Below are positions 1 to 9,478 of a DNA stretch of 64,000 nt, in pieces. The notes beneath the pieces are model-generated. The model worked only from the letters and a program-made list of their open reading frames with translations, ran no database searches and was not told the origin of the DNA. Source of the stretch: Nitrosomonas marina (GTDB lineage Bacteria > Pseudomonadota > Gammaproteobacteria > Burkholderiales > Nitrosomonadaceae); contig NZ_FOCP01000009.1 in NCBI RefSeq assembly GCF_900110145.1, positions 54,024 to 118,023 of the forward strand, given 5' to 3'. Within the stretch, counting starts at the first letter, position 1; every line of letters starts with the position of its first letter. The position numbers and the translations under genes were made by a program.

Positions 1-263
1 GCAAGTTGCTGTCGGTATTTTAGTGCGTGCACAAGCATGTCTGCCGGGAAAGTATAAATTAAGGCTGCGATGGTTGATGAAAATGCAGGCGGACTGGCCA
101 GACAGCTGCCGCAGATGCTGGTTGTGCCAGTGAGAGGGGTTTTTGCGCATATTTTGCAAACATTGGTGGCAAGTCTGGGCAGACTTTTAGAACACCCGTC
201 ACAGAAATTGTGACTGGAAACCGCACCACAGAGTATGCAGTTTTTATAAATCAGCAATTTCAC
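1..263 (-). CDS. comF: ComF-family amidophosphoribosyltransferase-like protein, N-terminal part
   Basis: Only the first 87 codons lie in the window; the gene continues beyond the left edge. I place the start at a GTG (263-261) preceded by AGAGGA (269-274 read on the minus strand) at good spacing. The protein begins KLLIYKNCILCG and has a set of CxxC pairs (C-x2-C, C-x2-C, C-x2-C, C-x2-C) in the first ~60 residues, the zinc-ribbon that opens ComF/GntX-type proteins, followed by the start of the phosphoribosyltransferase fold (MLVHALKYR). ComF proteins act in DNA uptake in some bacteria, but in many proteobacteria the role is unclear. Divergent from the biotin operon, a common neighbourhood for comF in betaproteobacteria. 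It was identified by reading the reverse strand directly. Confidence 0.85.
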   Translation of the reverse strand, partial: MKLLIYKNCILCGAVSSHNFCDGCSKSLPRLATNVCKICAKTPLTGTTSICGSCLASPPAFSSTIAALIYTFPADMLVHALKYRQQL

Positions 264-381
264 ATTGTTCCTCTAAAAAACAGCTGCTCAAATTGACAAT
301 ACTGTTCGAATCCGTAATCATCCTGCCAATTATAAATTGAAATCGGAAAAAGCAGTTCCAATCTATTCGAGGGAAACAGAT
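264..381 (+). promoter_or_regulatory. comF/bioB divergent intergenic region with candidate bioB promoter
   Basis: The gap between the divergent starts holds a perfect -35 TTGACA at 293-298 and, 17 bases later, a modest -10 (AATCAT, 316-321); TATAAA at 331-336 is another possible -10. A purine-rich CGAGGGA at 368-374 sits 7 bases before the ATG at 382 and decides that start. I do not see a recognisable BirA-type biotin operator (paired TTGTAAAC half-sites). Confidence 0.4.
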
Positions 382-1398
382 ATGCAATGTAATTCACTCC
401 AGTCAGGCATGGCTGATAACCAAAATGATCATGAAAACAGGGGATTGGAAAATAGTGAATCGCCCAAATGGTGTGCTGAATCGGTACAGACGCTGCTAGA
501 TATGCCTTTTAATGATTTAATTTTTAAGGCGCAAGAGGCGCATCGCCAGTATCATGATGCAAATACGGTACAGTTGTCGACGCTTATATCCGTCAAAACA
601 GGCGGGTGTCCTGAAGATTGCGGCTATTGTCCGCAAGCTGCGAGATATCATACCGGTGTAGAAAATCAGGCGATGCTTTCTGTAGAGAATGTAGTGACCG
701 CAGCCGCTGCAGCCAAGGAGCAGGGTGCTACGCGTTTCTGCATGGGGGCAGCCTGGAGAGGTCCTAAACAACGGGATATTGAAAAAGTAACGGAAATGAT
801 CAGTGCGGTAAAAGCACTTGGAATGGAAACATGTGCTACTTTGGGTATGTTGAAACCCGGCCAGGCCAAGCAGCTGGGCGATGCCGGTCTGGATTACTAT
901 AACCACAACCTGGACACCTCTCCCGACTACTACGATGCCATCATCTCCACGCGTGAATATCAACATCGCCTGGATACATTACAACAAGTACGTGAAGCAG
1001 GCATCAATGTGTGCTGTGGGGGTATAGTAGGAATGGGAGAGACCCGTGAAACACGAGCAGGTCTGATTGCTCAACTGGCCAATCTGGATCCATATCCTGA
1101 ATCTGTGCCGATCAATCACCTTGTACAGGTTGAAGGCACGCCTCTGTATGGCACGGCCAAACTGGATCCATTGGAATTCGTCAGAACCATAGCGGCAGCA
1201 CGAATCACCATGCCAAAAGCAATGGTGCGGTTATCGGCTGGGCGGCGGGAAATGTCTGAGGCAGTACAGTCTCTGTGTTTTCTGGCAGGCGCCAATTCGA
1301 TATTTTATGGTGATAAATTACTGACAACGGGGAATCCAGAAGTTGAACAGGATCAGGCATTGCTCAACAAGTTAGGTATACAATCTTTGGCAGTTTGA
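382..1398 (+). CDS. bioB: Biotin synthase BioB
   Basis: Radical-SAM enzyme that inserts sulfur into dethiobiotin, the last step of biotin synthesis. The 338-residue product carries the CxxxCxxC radical-SAM motif in [12 protein letters not shown] (from about residue 71), followed by the family blocks [21 protein letters not shown] and the arginine-rich [15 protein letters not shown] segment near the C-terminus. An in-frame TTG at 337 would add 15 residues, but the ATG at 382 has the better ribosome site (CGAGGGA) and gives the usual family length. First gene of bioBFHCD; bioF starts 25 bases downstream. Confidence 0.97.
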   Translation: MQCNSLQSGMADNQNDHENRGLENSESPKWCAESVQTLLDMPFNDLIFKAQEAHRQYHDANTVQLSTLISVKTGGCPEDCGYCPQAARYHTGVENQAMLSVENVVTAAAAAKEQGATRFCMGAAWRGPKQRDIEKVTEMISAVKALGMETCATLGMLKPGQAKQLGDAGLDYYNHNLDTSPDYYDAIISTREYQHRLDTLQQVREAGINVCCGGIVGMGETRETRAGLIAQLANLDPYPESVPINHLVQVEGTPLYGTAKLDPLEFVRTIAAARITMPKAMVRLSAGRREMSEAVQSLCFLAGANSIFYGDKLLTTGNPEVEQDQALLNKLGIQSLAV

Positions 1399-1423
1399 TT
1401 TGAAATGATGAATCAGGTCATGC

Positions 1424-2602
1424 ATGTATTCTGATCTGGCTGAGCAACTATCGATTCGTGAACAACAGGGGTTAAAACGTTATCGATCAATTCTTGATAG
1501 CCCTCAGTCAAGGTCTATCAACATTGATGGGTGTGAATATTTATCCTTTGGCAGTAACGATTATCTGGGACTGTCCAGTCATCCAGAGTTAGTCCAGTCA
1601 GCATGTCAGGGCGCGCGGCGATACGGCGTAGGCGCCGGGGCATCGCATTTGCTATATGGACACAGCAGCGCGCACCATGAGCTCGAAGAGGCAGTAGCAC
1701 GGTTTACAGGCTTCCCTCGTGCATTGCTGTTTTCCACAGGCTATATGGCCAATATCGGAGTGGTGACCGCACTTGTCGGGCGTCATGGTGCGGTTTTCGC
1801 TGATAAACTAAACCATGCGTCGCTGAATGACGCGGCGATATTGTCCAGGGCGCAATTGGTTCGCTATCCTCATCTTGATTTGTCAGTCCTTGAACAGCAG
1901 TTGAAAAAATCAAAGGCCAAACGCAAACTGGTTGTTTCAGACGCAGTTTTCAGCATGGATGGCGATATTGCACCCATTCCGGATCTGGTAGTCATGTGTG
2001 AACGTTACAATGCGATGCTGTTATTGGATGATGCACATGGGTTTGGCGTACTTGGTAGGGATGGCCGCGGAACATTATTTACCGAGAACAGCAAACCGGT
2101 GCACAACCGAAGCGTTCTACATTCGCCGAATATTATTTATATGGCGACACTTGGAAAAGCCGCTGGTGTTTTCGGTGCATTTGTCGCTGCCTGTCCGGTT
2201 GTTATCGAAACGCTGATACAAACCGCCAGGAGTTACATATATACAACCGCGGGCCCACCACTGTTGTCGCATGTGTTGCTGCAAAGCTTGAGATTAATTG
2301 AGCAAGAGAGCTGGCGACGCGTACATTTGTTTCATTTGATCAATCGGTTGCGACAGGAACTGGACATGTCCGGTTGGCGGATATTGCCATCTAAAACACC
2401 AATTCAGCCAGTACTTGTTGGTAGTACACGGGAGGTTTTACACATTAGCAACAGTTTGAAGGCGCAGGGTATTCTGGTACCGGCAATTCGTCCGCCAACG
2501 GTGCCGCAAAACACGGCCAGGCTGCGTGTATCATTATCAGCTTCGCATCAGGAAACGGATATTGTACGTCTGGCAACAGTGCTAAGGCATCTTTCGCAAT
2601 AA
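1424..2602 (+). CDS. bioF: 8-amino-7-oxononanoate synthase BioF
   Basis: PLP-dependent condensation of pimeloyl-ACP with L-alanine, giving 8-amino-7-oxononanoate (KAPA). The 392-residue length is typical. Recognisable blocks are the substrate loop SFGSNDYLGLSSHPEL, the glycine-rich GVGAGASHLLYGH, the PLP-contacting DDAHGFGVLG and the Schiff-base lysine in TLGKAAGVFGAF. Start ATG at 1424 with AGG about 8 bases upstream. Second gene of the biotin operon. No bioA (the next enzyme) lies in the window, so it must be elsewhere in the genome. Confidence 0.97.
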   Translation: MYSDLAEQLSIREQQGLKRYRSILDSPQSRSINIDGCEYLSFGSNDYLGLSSHPELVQSACQGARRYGVGAGASHLLYGHSSAHHELEEAVARFTGFPRALLFSTGYMANIGVVTALVGRHGAVFADKLNHASLNDAAILSRAQLVRYPHLDLSVLEQQLKKSKAKRKLVVSDAVFSMDGDIAPIPDLVVMCERYNAMLLLDDAHGFGVLGRDGRGTLFTENSKPVHNRSVLHSPNIIYMATLGKAAGVFGAFVAACPVVIETLIQTARSYIYTTAGPPLLSHVLLQSLRLIEQESWRRVHLFHLINRLRQELDMSGWRILPSKTPIQPVLVGSTREVLHISNSLKAQGILVPAIRPPTVPQNTARLRVSLSASHQETDIVRLATVLRHLSQ

Positions 2603-2629
2603 ACTGTTTATCCCGATTTTACTTTTATT

Positions 2630-3406
2630 ATGTCAAGTACGGCAATTCATATCGAAACATATGGTAGCGGAACCGACCTGGTTTTGATTCATGGCTGGGC
2701 GATGCACGGCGGTATCTGGCAAAATATCCGTGATCAATTGTCCGGGCAGTTCCGTTTGCATATTCTCGATTTGCCTGGACACGGATTCAGTTCCCACAGT
2801 GAGCCAGGTGATTTCGGACATATAGTTCGTTCTGTTCAGGAGAAACTGCCTGAAAACTGTATTGTATGTGGCTGGTCGCTTGGCGGTCAGGTGGCGATGG
2901 AGCTGGCGCTGCGGGATACCGCACAAGTCAATGGTCTTGTTCTCGTGTCAACCACGCCCTGTTTTGTGAAGCAACATGACTGGCCCTGGGGTGTGGAAAG
3001 TAAATTTCTGCAGTTTTTTATGGAAAATCTGCATCAAAATTATCGTACCACGATCAATCGTTTCTTAACCCTCCAGACCAGGGGTGAACGCGAGATGTCC
3101 GGTACACTGGCGCAATTGCGCCAATATTTTTTTGAGCGTGACCAACCGGATTACAATGCGCTACTGAAGGGGCTGCTGATTTTGCAAACGAATGATATGC
3201 GTCAAAAGTTATCTCAAATCAAACAACCAGTATTGCTGCTGCATGGTGAAAATGACATGATTACACATGCATCAGCTGCACGTTGGATGGATGCGCAGCT
3301 GAGGCATTCGAAACTGGTTATGTTTCAACAGTGCGGACATGCTCCGTTTCTGGCTGATCCCGATAAATTTATTTCCTGTGTTAATGAATCATACTATTCT
3401 GAATAA
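2630..3406 (+). CDS. bioH: Pimeloyl-ACP methyl ester carboxylesterase BioH
   Basis: Alpha/beta hydrolase that removes the methyl ester from pimeloyl-ACP, closing the BioC-BioH route to the biotin precursor. The 258-residue protein has the oxyanion segment LIHGWAMHG, the nucleophile elbow GWSLGG (Ser83), the acid in LLHGENDMIT and the catalytic His in CGHAPF, matching the E. coli BioH layout. The ribosome site is weak. Its 3' end overlaps the start of bioC by 23 bases, consistent with coupled translation of the two enzymes that act in sequence. Confidence 0.95.
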   Translation: MSSTAIHIETYGSGTDLVLIHGWAMHGGIWQNIRDQLSGQFRLHILDLPGHGFSSHSEPGDFGHIVRSVQEKLPENCIVCGWSLGGQVAMELALRDTAQVNGLVLVSTTPCFVKQHDWPWGVESKFLQFFMENLHQNYRTTINRFLTLQTRGEREMSGTLAQLRQYFFERDQPDYNALLKGLLILQTNDMRQKLSQIKQPVLLLHGENDMITHASAARWMDAQLRHSKLVMFQQCGHAPFLADPDKFISCVNESYYSE

Positions 3407-4262
3407 ACGTTTGCTACGCCATTCGTTTGAACGCGCAGCACAGAGTTATGATCACGCTGCCGTGTTACAACGCGAGGTTGGAGATAGGATGTTTGCACGT
3501 CTGGACTATATTAACTATGTTCCAAATACAGTCCTTGATGCCGGGTGTGGGACCGGGTACTGTACACGGAAACTCGGTGAGCGTTATACACACAGCCGTT
3601 TAATGGCTGTGGATATTGCACAGGCTATGCTGCTGCAGGCTCGGCCTGCTGAAACAGGTTGGCGGCAGTATTGGCCATTTAATCGCAGACAAGAGCACTA
3701 TGTGTGCGCGGATGTTGAACAACTGCCGCTTCGTGAAGACGGTATGGATATGATTTGGTCGAATCTGGCGTTACAATGGTGTAATGATCTGGATCTGACG
3801 TTTCGTGAAATGAATCGCGTACTAAAACCGGACGGTTTGTTGATGTTCAGCACATTTGGACCAGATACATTGCAGGAGCTCAGGCAGGCATTTAGTCAGG
3901 TAGACGATTTTGTGCATGTCAATCAGTTTATCGATATGCATGATATCGGTGATTTGTTGGTACACAATCGATTTGCAACACCTGTGATGGACATGGAATA
4001 TATCACCCTGACATATGGGGATGTCGTCAGTGTGATGCGTGACCTCAAAGCGATTGGAGCACATAATGTGGCGCAAGGTAGACGGCAGGGGTTGATGGGA
4101 AAAACAAAATGGCAGAAGGTGATCGACAGTTATGAATGCTTGCGTAGGAATGGGAAGTTACCAGCCACTTACGAGGTGGTTTACGGCCATGCCTGGAAGC
4201 TGCCGCCCAAGGAAACGGTATTGACGCCAGAAATACGAAAACAAATAATGATGGGTGGATAG
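3384..4262 (+). CDS. bioC: Malonyl-ACP O-methyltransferase BioC
   Basis: SAM-dependent methyltransferase that masks malonyl-ACP as its methyl ester so that the fatty-acid machinery can build pimeloyl-ACP. I choose the ATG at 3384 (MNHTILNKRLLRHSFERAA) because the BioC family begins with this F-x-RAA helix; a longer frame exists upstream but only overlaps bioH more. Motif I is VLDAGCGTGYCTRKL, with VEQLPL and IWSNLALQWCNDL further on. The gene lies inside the operon, overlapping bioH and touching bioD with no gap. Confidence 0.95.
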   Translation: MNHTILNKRLLRHSFERAAQSYDHAAVLQREVGDRMFARLDYINYVPNTVLDAGCGTGYCTRKLGERYTHSRLMAVDIAQAMLLQARPAETGWRQYWPFNRRQEHYVCADVEQLPLREDGMDMIWSNLALQWCNDLDLTFREMNRVLKPDGLLMFSTFGPDTLQELRQAFSQVDDFVHVNQFIDMHDIGDLLVHNRFATPVMDMEYITLTYGDVVSVMRDLKAIGAHNVAQGRRQGLMGKTKWQKVIDSYECLRRNGKLPATYEVVYGHAWKLPPKETVLTPEIRKQIMMGG

Positions 4263-4928
4263 GTGCCACCTGGTTTTTTTATTACTGGAACAGATACGGG
4301 CGTTGGCAAAACACTGATCAGCTGCATGGTGTTGCATGCATTGTCTATGAACCACAACAAAGTTGTCGGCATGAAACCGATAGCCGCTGGCAAAGAGAGT
4401 GGTAAATGGGTAGATGTTGAATTACTTCGAACAGCGGGGAGTGTGCAGGTAGCGGATGAACTGTTAAACCCGTATGCGCTGGAACAGGCAATCGCGCCGC
4501 ATATTGCGGCACAGTATCAGGGAATCGAGATAAGCATGTCAACCATCGGAAGTGCGTTTCAGGAGCTCAAAGAGGTTGCAGATTATGTGATCGTCGAAGG
4601 TGCAGGAGGATTTATGGTGCCTGTCAATACCACTCAGGATACTTCGGATATGGCACGGCTATTTGATTTGCCGGTGATTCTGGTGGTCGGTATGCGTCTG
4701 GGATGTATAAACCATGCCTTGTTGACAGTACAGGCAATCCGCAGTGCGGGATTGCGGTTGTTTGGCTGGGTGGCCAATTGTATTGAACCCGAGATGCGGG
4801 CGGTTGAAGAAAATATAGCTGCGCTCCGCTTTCGGATCAAGCAGCCGCTGCTGGGAACAGTGCCGTATGATTCCGCACCTGATTTTCGTGCGTTAAGCCG
4901 TTTAATCGATTTGTCCCCGGGTAGATAA
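4263..4928 (+). CDS. bioD: Dethiobiotin synthetase BioD
   Basis: ATP-dependent carboxylation and ring closure of 7,8-diaminopelargonate to dethiobiotin. 221 residues. The P-loop is GTDTGVGKT at residues 9-17, with GMKPIAAG and VEGAGGFMVPV as the other family signatures. The start is a GTG that follows the bioC stop codon directly, so translation is very probably coupled. Last gene of the biotin operon; the next gene is convergent. A small inverted repeat (CAGCGT/ACGCTG) after the stop has no T-run. Confidence 0.96.
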   Translation: MPPGFFITGTDTGVGKTLISCMVLHALSMNHNKVVGMKPIAAGKESGKWVDVELLRTAGSVQVADELLNPYALEQAIAPHIAAQYQGIEISMSTIGSAFQELKEVADYVIVEGAGGFMVPVNTTQDTSDMARLFDLPVILVVGMRLGCINHALLTVQAIRSAGLRLFGWVANCIEPEMRAVEENIAALRFRIKQPLLGTVPYDSAPDFRALSRLIDLSPGR

Positions 4929-4959
4929 CCAGCGTCGAGCGTCACGCTGAGATGCTTCA

Positions 4960-5427
4960 TTAAGTTGGCGACAGAGAAAAATTGTCTGTCTCGGTCAAAT
5001 GTCGTGGGAGATTGCGAATCGCTTCGGCGTTACTCCATGAGAAAACTCTGTCTGCAGCCTGGTTCCAGGGCAGCCAGAGATAATTGAGATGTTCCTTTGG
5101 GGCAGTGACGATTTGCTTTTTTTCGGGCAGGCAAAGGCTGAAAACATGTTCGGTATTATGAGTGATGTCTGGTGAATAACGCCAGCGCCATTCTTTGAAT
5201 ATCTCGAAACGGTATTCGGTTTCCCAGTCCGATAGCGGATAATCGTAAGGATTCAGACCAGTTTCTTCCTGAATTTCACGCTGCGCCGTTTGTCGTAGCG
5301 TTTCACCTTTGTGTTGGCTGCCAGTCACGGATTGCCAGTACCCCGGATGATCTGCACGTTCAAGTAATAAAACATCCAGTACCGATGTATGAATCACAAC
5401 CAGAACGGATACAGGCAATTTATACAT
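4960..5427 (-). CDS. nudB: Dihydroneopterin triphosphate diphosphatase (Nudix)
   Basis: Nudix hydrolase that removes pyrophosphate from dihydroneopterin triphosphate in folate synthesis. The Nudix box GX5EX7REX2EEXG is intact in GSQHKGETLRQTAQREIQEETG, here quoted only for its key G, E and REIQEE positions. The opening MYKLPVSVLVVIH and the blocks GYWQSVTGS and WSNAEAIRN match E. coli NudB closely. I start it at the ATG at 5427; a TTG at 5487 would overlap the aspS end, and neither has a good ribosome site. It follows aspS closely, a typical betaproteobacterial pairing. Confidence 0.88.
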   Translation of the reverse strand: MYKLPVSVLVVIHTSVLDVLLLERADHPGYWQSVTGSQHKGETLRQTAQREIQEETGLNPYDYPLSDWETEYRFEIFKEWRWRYSPDITHNTEHVFSLCLPEKKQIVTAPKEHLNYLWLPWNQAADRVFSWSNAEAIRNLPRHLTETDNFSLSPT

Positions 5428-5467
5428 AGTAATAGTAATGTGTTGTTGACAGTGAAATAAACGGCAG

Positions 5468-7249
5468 CTAGTTTTTTGGTTGATCAACCTTGCGCAGGCG
5501 TATGTTTAATTCCCTGAGTTGTTTTTCGTCAACGGTATCCGGTGCGTGTGTTAATAAACACTGTGCACGTTGTGTTTTTGGAAATGCGATTACGTCACGA
5601 ATTGATTCAGAACCGGCCATCAGCGTAACAATGCGATCTAATCCAAAAGCGATACCGCCATGTGGCGGCGCGCCATATTGTAGTGCTTCCAGCAAAAAGC
5701 TGAACTTCTCCCTGGCTTCCTCTTCCGAAATGTTCAATGCCCGGAATACTTTCTTTTGGACATTCTCGCGATGAATACGAACGGAACCCCCACCGATTTC
5801 TGAGCCATTCAGAACCATGTCATAGGCTTTTGACAACGCTTGCCCTGGGTTTTCAAGCAGTAGATCTTCATGGCCGTCAGCTGGAGAAGTAAACGGATGG
5901 TGCAGCGCCTGCCAGCGGTTTTCTTCCTCGTCCCATTCAAACATGGGAAAATCGACAATCCATACAGGGCACCAGTCTGAAGTTGCTTGGCCATGTTGAT
6001 GCCCGATTTTCACTCGCAATGCACCAAGTGATTCGTTGACAATGCTGGCTTTGTCCGCGCCAAAGAAAATCAGATCACCATTCTGCGCTCCGGTCCGTTC
6101 CAGAATGGTGAACACTGTTTTTTCGGGCAGGAACTTCAAAATCGGTGATTGCAGGCCTTCCAGTCCGTCTTCGCGTTTGTTGATTTTGATATAAGCCAGT
6201 CCTTTGGCTCCGTATATACTGACGAATTGTGTGTAATCGTCAATTTCCTTGCGGGTCAGCTGGTTGCCGTTGGGTACCCGCAAAGCAGCGACACGGCCAT
6301 TGGGTTTGTCTGCCGCGTCTTTGAATACCTTAAATGGGACATCCTGCATAATGTCGGTCAATTCTGTCAGTTCCAGCGTAACACGAAGATCAGGTTTGTC
6401 GCTGCCGTATTTGTGCATGGCCTGCGCATAGGTCAATCGCGGAAAAGGATCGGGTAAATCAACATTGCCTGCTGCTTTGAACAAATGACGGATCATTTTC
6501 TCCATCAGCGTCATGATTTCTTCCGCAGTAAGGAACGAGGTTTCTATGTCGATCTGGGTAAATTCCGGTTGCCGGTCAGCACGCAAATCCTCGTCACGGA
6601 AGCAGCGCGCAATCTGATAATAGCGGTCAAACCCTGACACCATGAGCAACTGTTTGAACAGTTGTGGTGATTGCGGCAGCGCAAAAAAATGGTTGACATT
6701 GACGCGCGACGGTACCAGATAATCTCGAGCGCCTTCGGGCGTTGATTTGGTCAGGATAGGTGTTTCGATATCGAGAAAGCCCTGCTGATCGAGAAAAACG
6801 CGTACAGCCATGGTAACTTTGTGTCGCAAACGCAGATTGGATTGCATGACCGGCCGACGCAAGTCGAGATAACGATGTTCCAGGCGGACAAATTCGCTGA
6901 TATGTTCATCATCCATCAAAAATGGTGGTGTTAACGATGTATTCAATATCTCCATGTTAACAACCAGCACTTCAATTTCGCCGCTATGCAGCGATGGATT
7001 AACAGTACCCTCGGGGCGTCTCCTGACTTTTCCGACGATCATGAGTACAAATTCGTTACGTATTTTCTCCGCAAGCTCGAATGTTTCAATGTTATCGGGA
7101 TCGCAGACTATTTGAACCAAACCTTCGCGATCACGCAAATCGATAAAAATTACACCACCATGGTCACGCCTTCTGTGTACCCAGCCATACAGGGTAACGA
7201 TTTCATCGAGATAATGTGTGTTGATGGCGCCGCAGTAATTTGTTCGCAT
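5468..7249 (-). CDS. aspS: Aspartyl-tRNA synthetase
   Basis: Class II synthetase charging tRNA-Asp. 593 residues, the bacterial size with the inserted GAD domain. The N-terminal OB fold contains [23 protein letters not shown], motif 2 is in [20 protein letters not shown], and motif 3 is [15 protein letters not shown] near the C-terminus. Whether it is discriminating or also charges tRNA-Asn cannot be told from this window. It sits between the FmdB-family gene and nudB. In many relatives a DUF502 membrane-protein gene separates fmdB and aspS; here only 80 bases do. Confidence 0.97.
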   Translation of the reverse strand: MRTNYCGAINTHYLDEIVTLYGWVHRRRDHGGVIFIDLRDREGLVQIVCDPDNIETFELAEKIRNEFVLMIVGKVRRRPEGTVNPSLHSGEIEVLVVNMEILNTSLTPPFLMDDEHISEFVRLEHRYLDLRRPVMQSNLRLRHKVTMAVRVFLDQQGFLDIETPILTKSTPEGARDYLVPSRVNVNHFFALPQSPQLFKQLLMVSGFDRYYQIARCFRDEDLRADRQPEFTQIDIETSFLTAEEIMTLMEKMIRHLFKAAGNVDLPDPFPRLTYAQAMHKYGSDKPDLRVTLELTELTDIMQDVPFKVFKDAADKPNGRVAALRVPNGNQLTRKEIDDYTQFVSIYGAKGLAYIKINKREDGLEGLQSPILKFLPEKTVFTILERTGAQNGDLIFFGADKASIVNESLGALRVKIGHQHGQATSDWCPVWIVDFPMFEWDEEENRWQALHHPFTSPADGHEDLLLENPGQALSKAYDMVLNGSEIGGGSVRIHRENVQKKVFRALNISEEEAREKFSFLLEALQYGAPPHGGIAFGLDRIVTLMAGSESIRDVIAFPKTQRAQCLLTHAPDTVDEKQLRELNIRLRKVDQPKN

Positions 7250-7329
7250 GGTTCAGAATGTGTTTGACGAATGTCGTGATCAGGATATAGGAATATTAAT
7301 AACGTGTTGAATATGGTCGGTTCTTCATG

Positions 7330-7668
7330 TCAGTTGGCAGCTGCAGTCGTGGTTGAACCGGATTTGTCAGAGGTTTGCACGGATGGGGTTTCCGTTTTGG
7401 ATCCGCTTTCTTTTGCGTTTGTTTGACTGTCTGTTTGTCTTGGTGATGTGTCGTCTTTTTCTTTTTTGGCTGCCGGTTGAGAAGATTTGTTCTTGAAATC
7501 CGTTACATACCAGCCGCTTCCTTTCAATTGAAACCCGGCGGCGGAAATCTGTTTGACATAGTTCTCACTGCCGCATTCAGGGCAGGTCTTGATTGGTGCA
7601 TCGCTCATTTTCTGGATATGCTCTTTTTTTGTGCCACATGAATTGCAAAGATATTCATAAATGGGCAT
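7330..7668 (-). CDS. FmdB-family zinc-ribbon protein
   Basis: Small protein (112 residues) starting MPIYEYLCNSCG, with two CxxC knuckles (CNSCG and CPECGS) forming the FmdB/CxxC_CxxC_SSSS zinc ribbon in residues 1-45. The rest is a low-complexity tail rich in Ser, Thr, Lys and Gln. The start at 7668 is fixed by TTGGAGG just upstream; a longer frame reading from 7704 lacks this. The family has a suspected regulatory role but no settled function. First gene of the fmdB-aspS-nudB group. Confidence 0.85.
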   Translation of the reverse strand: MPIYEYLCNSCGTKKEHIQKMSDAPIKTCPECGSENYVKQISAAGFQLKGSGWYVTDFKNKSSQPAAKKEKDDTSPRQTDSQTNAKESGSKTETPSVQTSDKSGSTTTAAAN

Positions 7669-7981
7669 TAAAACCTCCAACAATTCAAAATTTAATAAAC
7701 CCAATATTATACCTTAACCTGATGATTGCACCAGTATGTTGGCTACCTAAAAAATTAATTCTAAAATGTCTGGATCAAGAATTTGGAAGCGTCTGTTACT
7801 TCTCAACCATTTTCAGCATCGTGGGTATCCGGTCGAGGTGATCTATGGGCTGATATCAGTCGATAAAAGTGAGCGGCAAGTATTCTGCAAACGTATTCTG
7901 GATGCTTTTTGTACTTGCGGGATAAATTGTTTTAGCGAGTCGGATCTGTTATGTAGTGCACTGGCTGGGATGGCTGTCGGA
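7669..7981. other. Intergenic region between fmdB-family gene and manC
   Basis: About 310 bases without a supported gene. It must carry the promoter of the fmdB-aspS-nudB group and the 3' end of the manC transcript. An open frame enters here and continues antisense through manC, but its product resembles nothing and I treat it as spurious. No terminator-like hairpin with a T-run was found. Confidence 0.5.
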
Positions 7982-9433
7982 TCAGGATTTGTCCCGCCCG
8001 TATACATCTTCAAAACGCACAATGTCATCTTCGCCAAGGTAAGAGCCGGACTGTACCTCAATCATTTCGAGCGGGACACGGCCCGGGTTTTCCAAGCGGT
8101 GGCGTGTGCCAACCGGAATGTATGTCGATTCGTTTTCAGTGACCAGAAAGCTTTCATCGTCACGCGTTACACGGGCCGTTCCACGTACAACAATCCAGTG
8201 TTCGGCACGGTGATGGTGCATTTGCAGCGACAATGCGGCACCGGGTTTGACGACGATGCGTTTGACCTGGAAGCGTTCACCGGAATCAACGCCGTCATAC
8301 CAGCCCCATGGACGGAACACCTTGCGGTGCAAATGACTTTCAGATCTACCGGTTTCCTTGAGGCTGTCGACGATTTTTTTTACGTCCTGGGTCTGATCTT
8401 TATGTGCAACCAATATGGCATCGGGAGTTTCAACAACTATCGTGTCTTCAATTCCGATGCATGTGACAAGCCGGCTTTCCGAGATGGCCAGGGTGTTTTT
8501 GCATTCATGCATGAGAACATCGCCCTGGGTAACGTTGCCGCCGCTATCTTTGGGCAGGACATGCCACAGTGAATCCCACGCGCCGACATCTGACCAGCCG
8601 GCAGCAAGCGGAATGACTGCGCCGGCAGGCAATTGCGGATTCTGACCCAGAGCAATGTGTTCCATGACGGCATAATCAATTGACTTGCTGATGCACTGCT
8701 CAAATGCTGTTTTCTCGACACGGATGAAATCACCATCGGTACTGCCGCCGTGCCATGCGGTGCGGCATGCAGACAAGATTTTCGGATGACAGAGTTCTAT
8801 GGCCTGCAGCCAAATCGATGCGTGCATCAAAAAAAGTCCGCTATTCCACAAAAATGATCCGGCCTCGAGATAGGCTTGTGCGGTGGCGGTGTCTGGTTTT
8901 TCGACAAAACGCGCGATGTTGTATGCATCGGCACCGGTCAGTTTATCGCCTGTCTGAATATAACCATATCCCGTTTCCGGCTTGTCGGGCGTGACACCAA
9001 AGGTAACAATGAAACCTTTGAGTGCGAGCTGAATGCCTTGTTGAACGGATTGCTTGAAGGCGTCCGTGTCGACTATGACATGATCGGAGGGCATGATTAG
9101 CAGAATCGGGTCATCGTTTTGATGAAGTGCCGAGAGTGCCGCAATGGTCAGCGCGGGCGCCGTATTTCGCCCGCTGGGTTCCAGCAGTATGGTGCTCTTG
9201 CGCCCCATCATGCGCAGTTGTTCGGCAATGACAAAGCGGTATTCTTCGTTACAGACAACGATAGGGTCTGCAATATTGATGTCATCGAGGCCATCCATGC
9301 GACGTACTGTAGCCTGAAGCAGTGAATCGTCACTGACCAGTGTCAACAGCTGTTTCGGATGTTTTTCTCGCGAAAGCGGCCACAGGCGCGTGCCTGATCC
9401 GCCTGAAAGGATAACAGGTATCAATGTATGCAT
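7982..9433 (-). CDS. manC: Mannose-1-phosphate guanylyltransferase / mannose-6-phosphate isomerase
   Basis: Bifunctional type II enzyme providing GDP-mannose for exopolysaccharide or O-antigen. 483 residues. The N-terminal nucleotidyltransferase shows GGSGTRLWPLSREKHPKQ (residues 11-28), LIMPSDHVI and the FVEKPD loop. The C-terminal ~120 residues are the cupin isomerase with RPWGWYDG and the metal-binding QMHHHRAEHW. It is 45 bases behind wecB on the same strand, so both probably form a sugar-nucleotide operon. No glycosyltransferases or export genes follow, so the polysaccharide locus itself is elsewhere. Confidence 0.95.
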   Translation of the reverse strand: MHTLIPVILSGGSGTRLWPLSREKHPKQLLTLVSDDSLLQATVRRMDGLDDINIADPIVVCNEEYRFVIAEQLRMMGRKSTILLEPSGRNTAPALTIAALSALHQNDDPILLIMPSDHVIVDTDAFKQSVQQGIQLALKGFIVTFGVTPDKPETGYGYIQTGDKLTGADAYNIARFVEKPDTATAQAYLEAGSFLWNSGLFLMHASIWLQAIELCHPKILSACRTAWHGGSTDGDFIRVEKTAFEQCISKSIDYAVMEHIALGQNPQLPAGAVIPLAAGWSDVGAWDSLWHVLPKDSGGNVTQGDVLMHECKNTLAISESRLVTCIGIEDTIVVETPDAILVAHKDQTQDVKKIVDSLKETGRSESHLHRKVFRPWGWYDGVDSGERFQVKRIVVKPGAALSLQMHHHRAEHWIVVRGTARVTRDDESFLVTENESTYIPVGTRHRLENPGRVPLEMIEVQSGSYLGEDDIVRFEDVYGRDKS

Positions 9434-9478
9434 ATCGACTTTCCTTGAGATGTGTAGCGAACGGTGCGTGGCATAGAT

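Noticed and set aside
264..381. BirA biotin operator before bioB
   Set aside because: No paired TTGTAAAC-type half-sites are visible in the gap.
517..966. A 149-codon minus-strand frame across bioB
   Set aside because: Antisense to the clear BioB radical-SAM region with no start signal.
7766..8572. A 268-codon plus-strand open frame antisense to manC
   Set aside because: It lies opposite the conserved manC C-terminal half, has no ribosome site, and its product resembles no family; it is a shadow of manC codon use.
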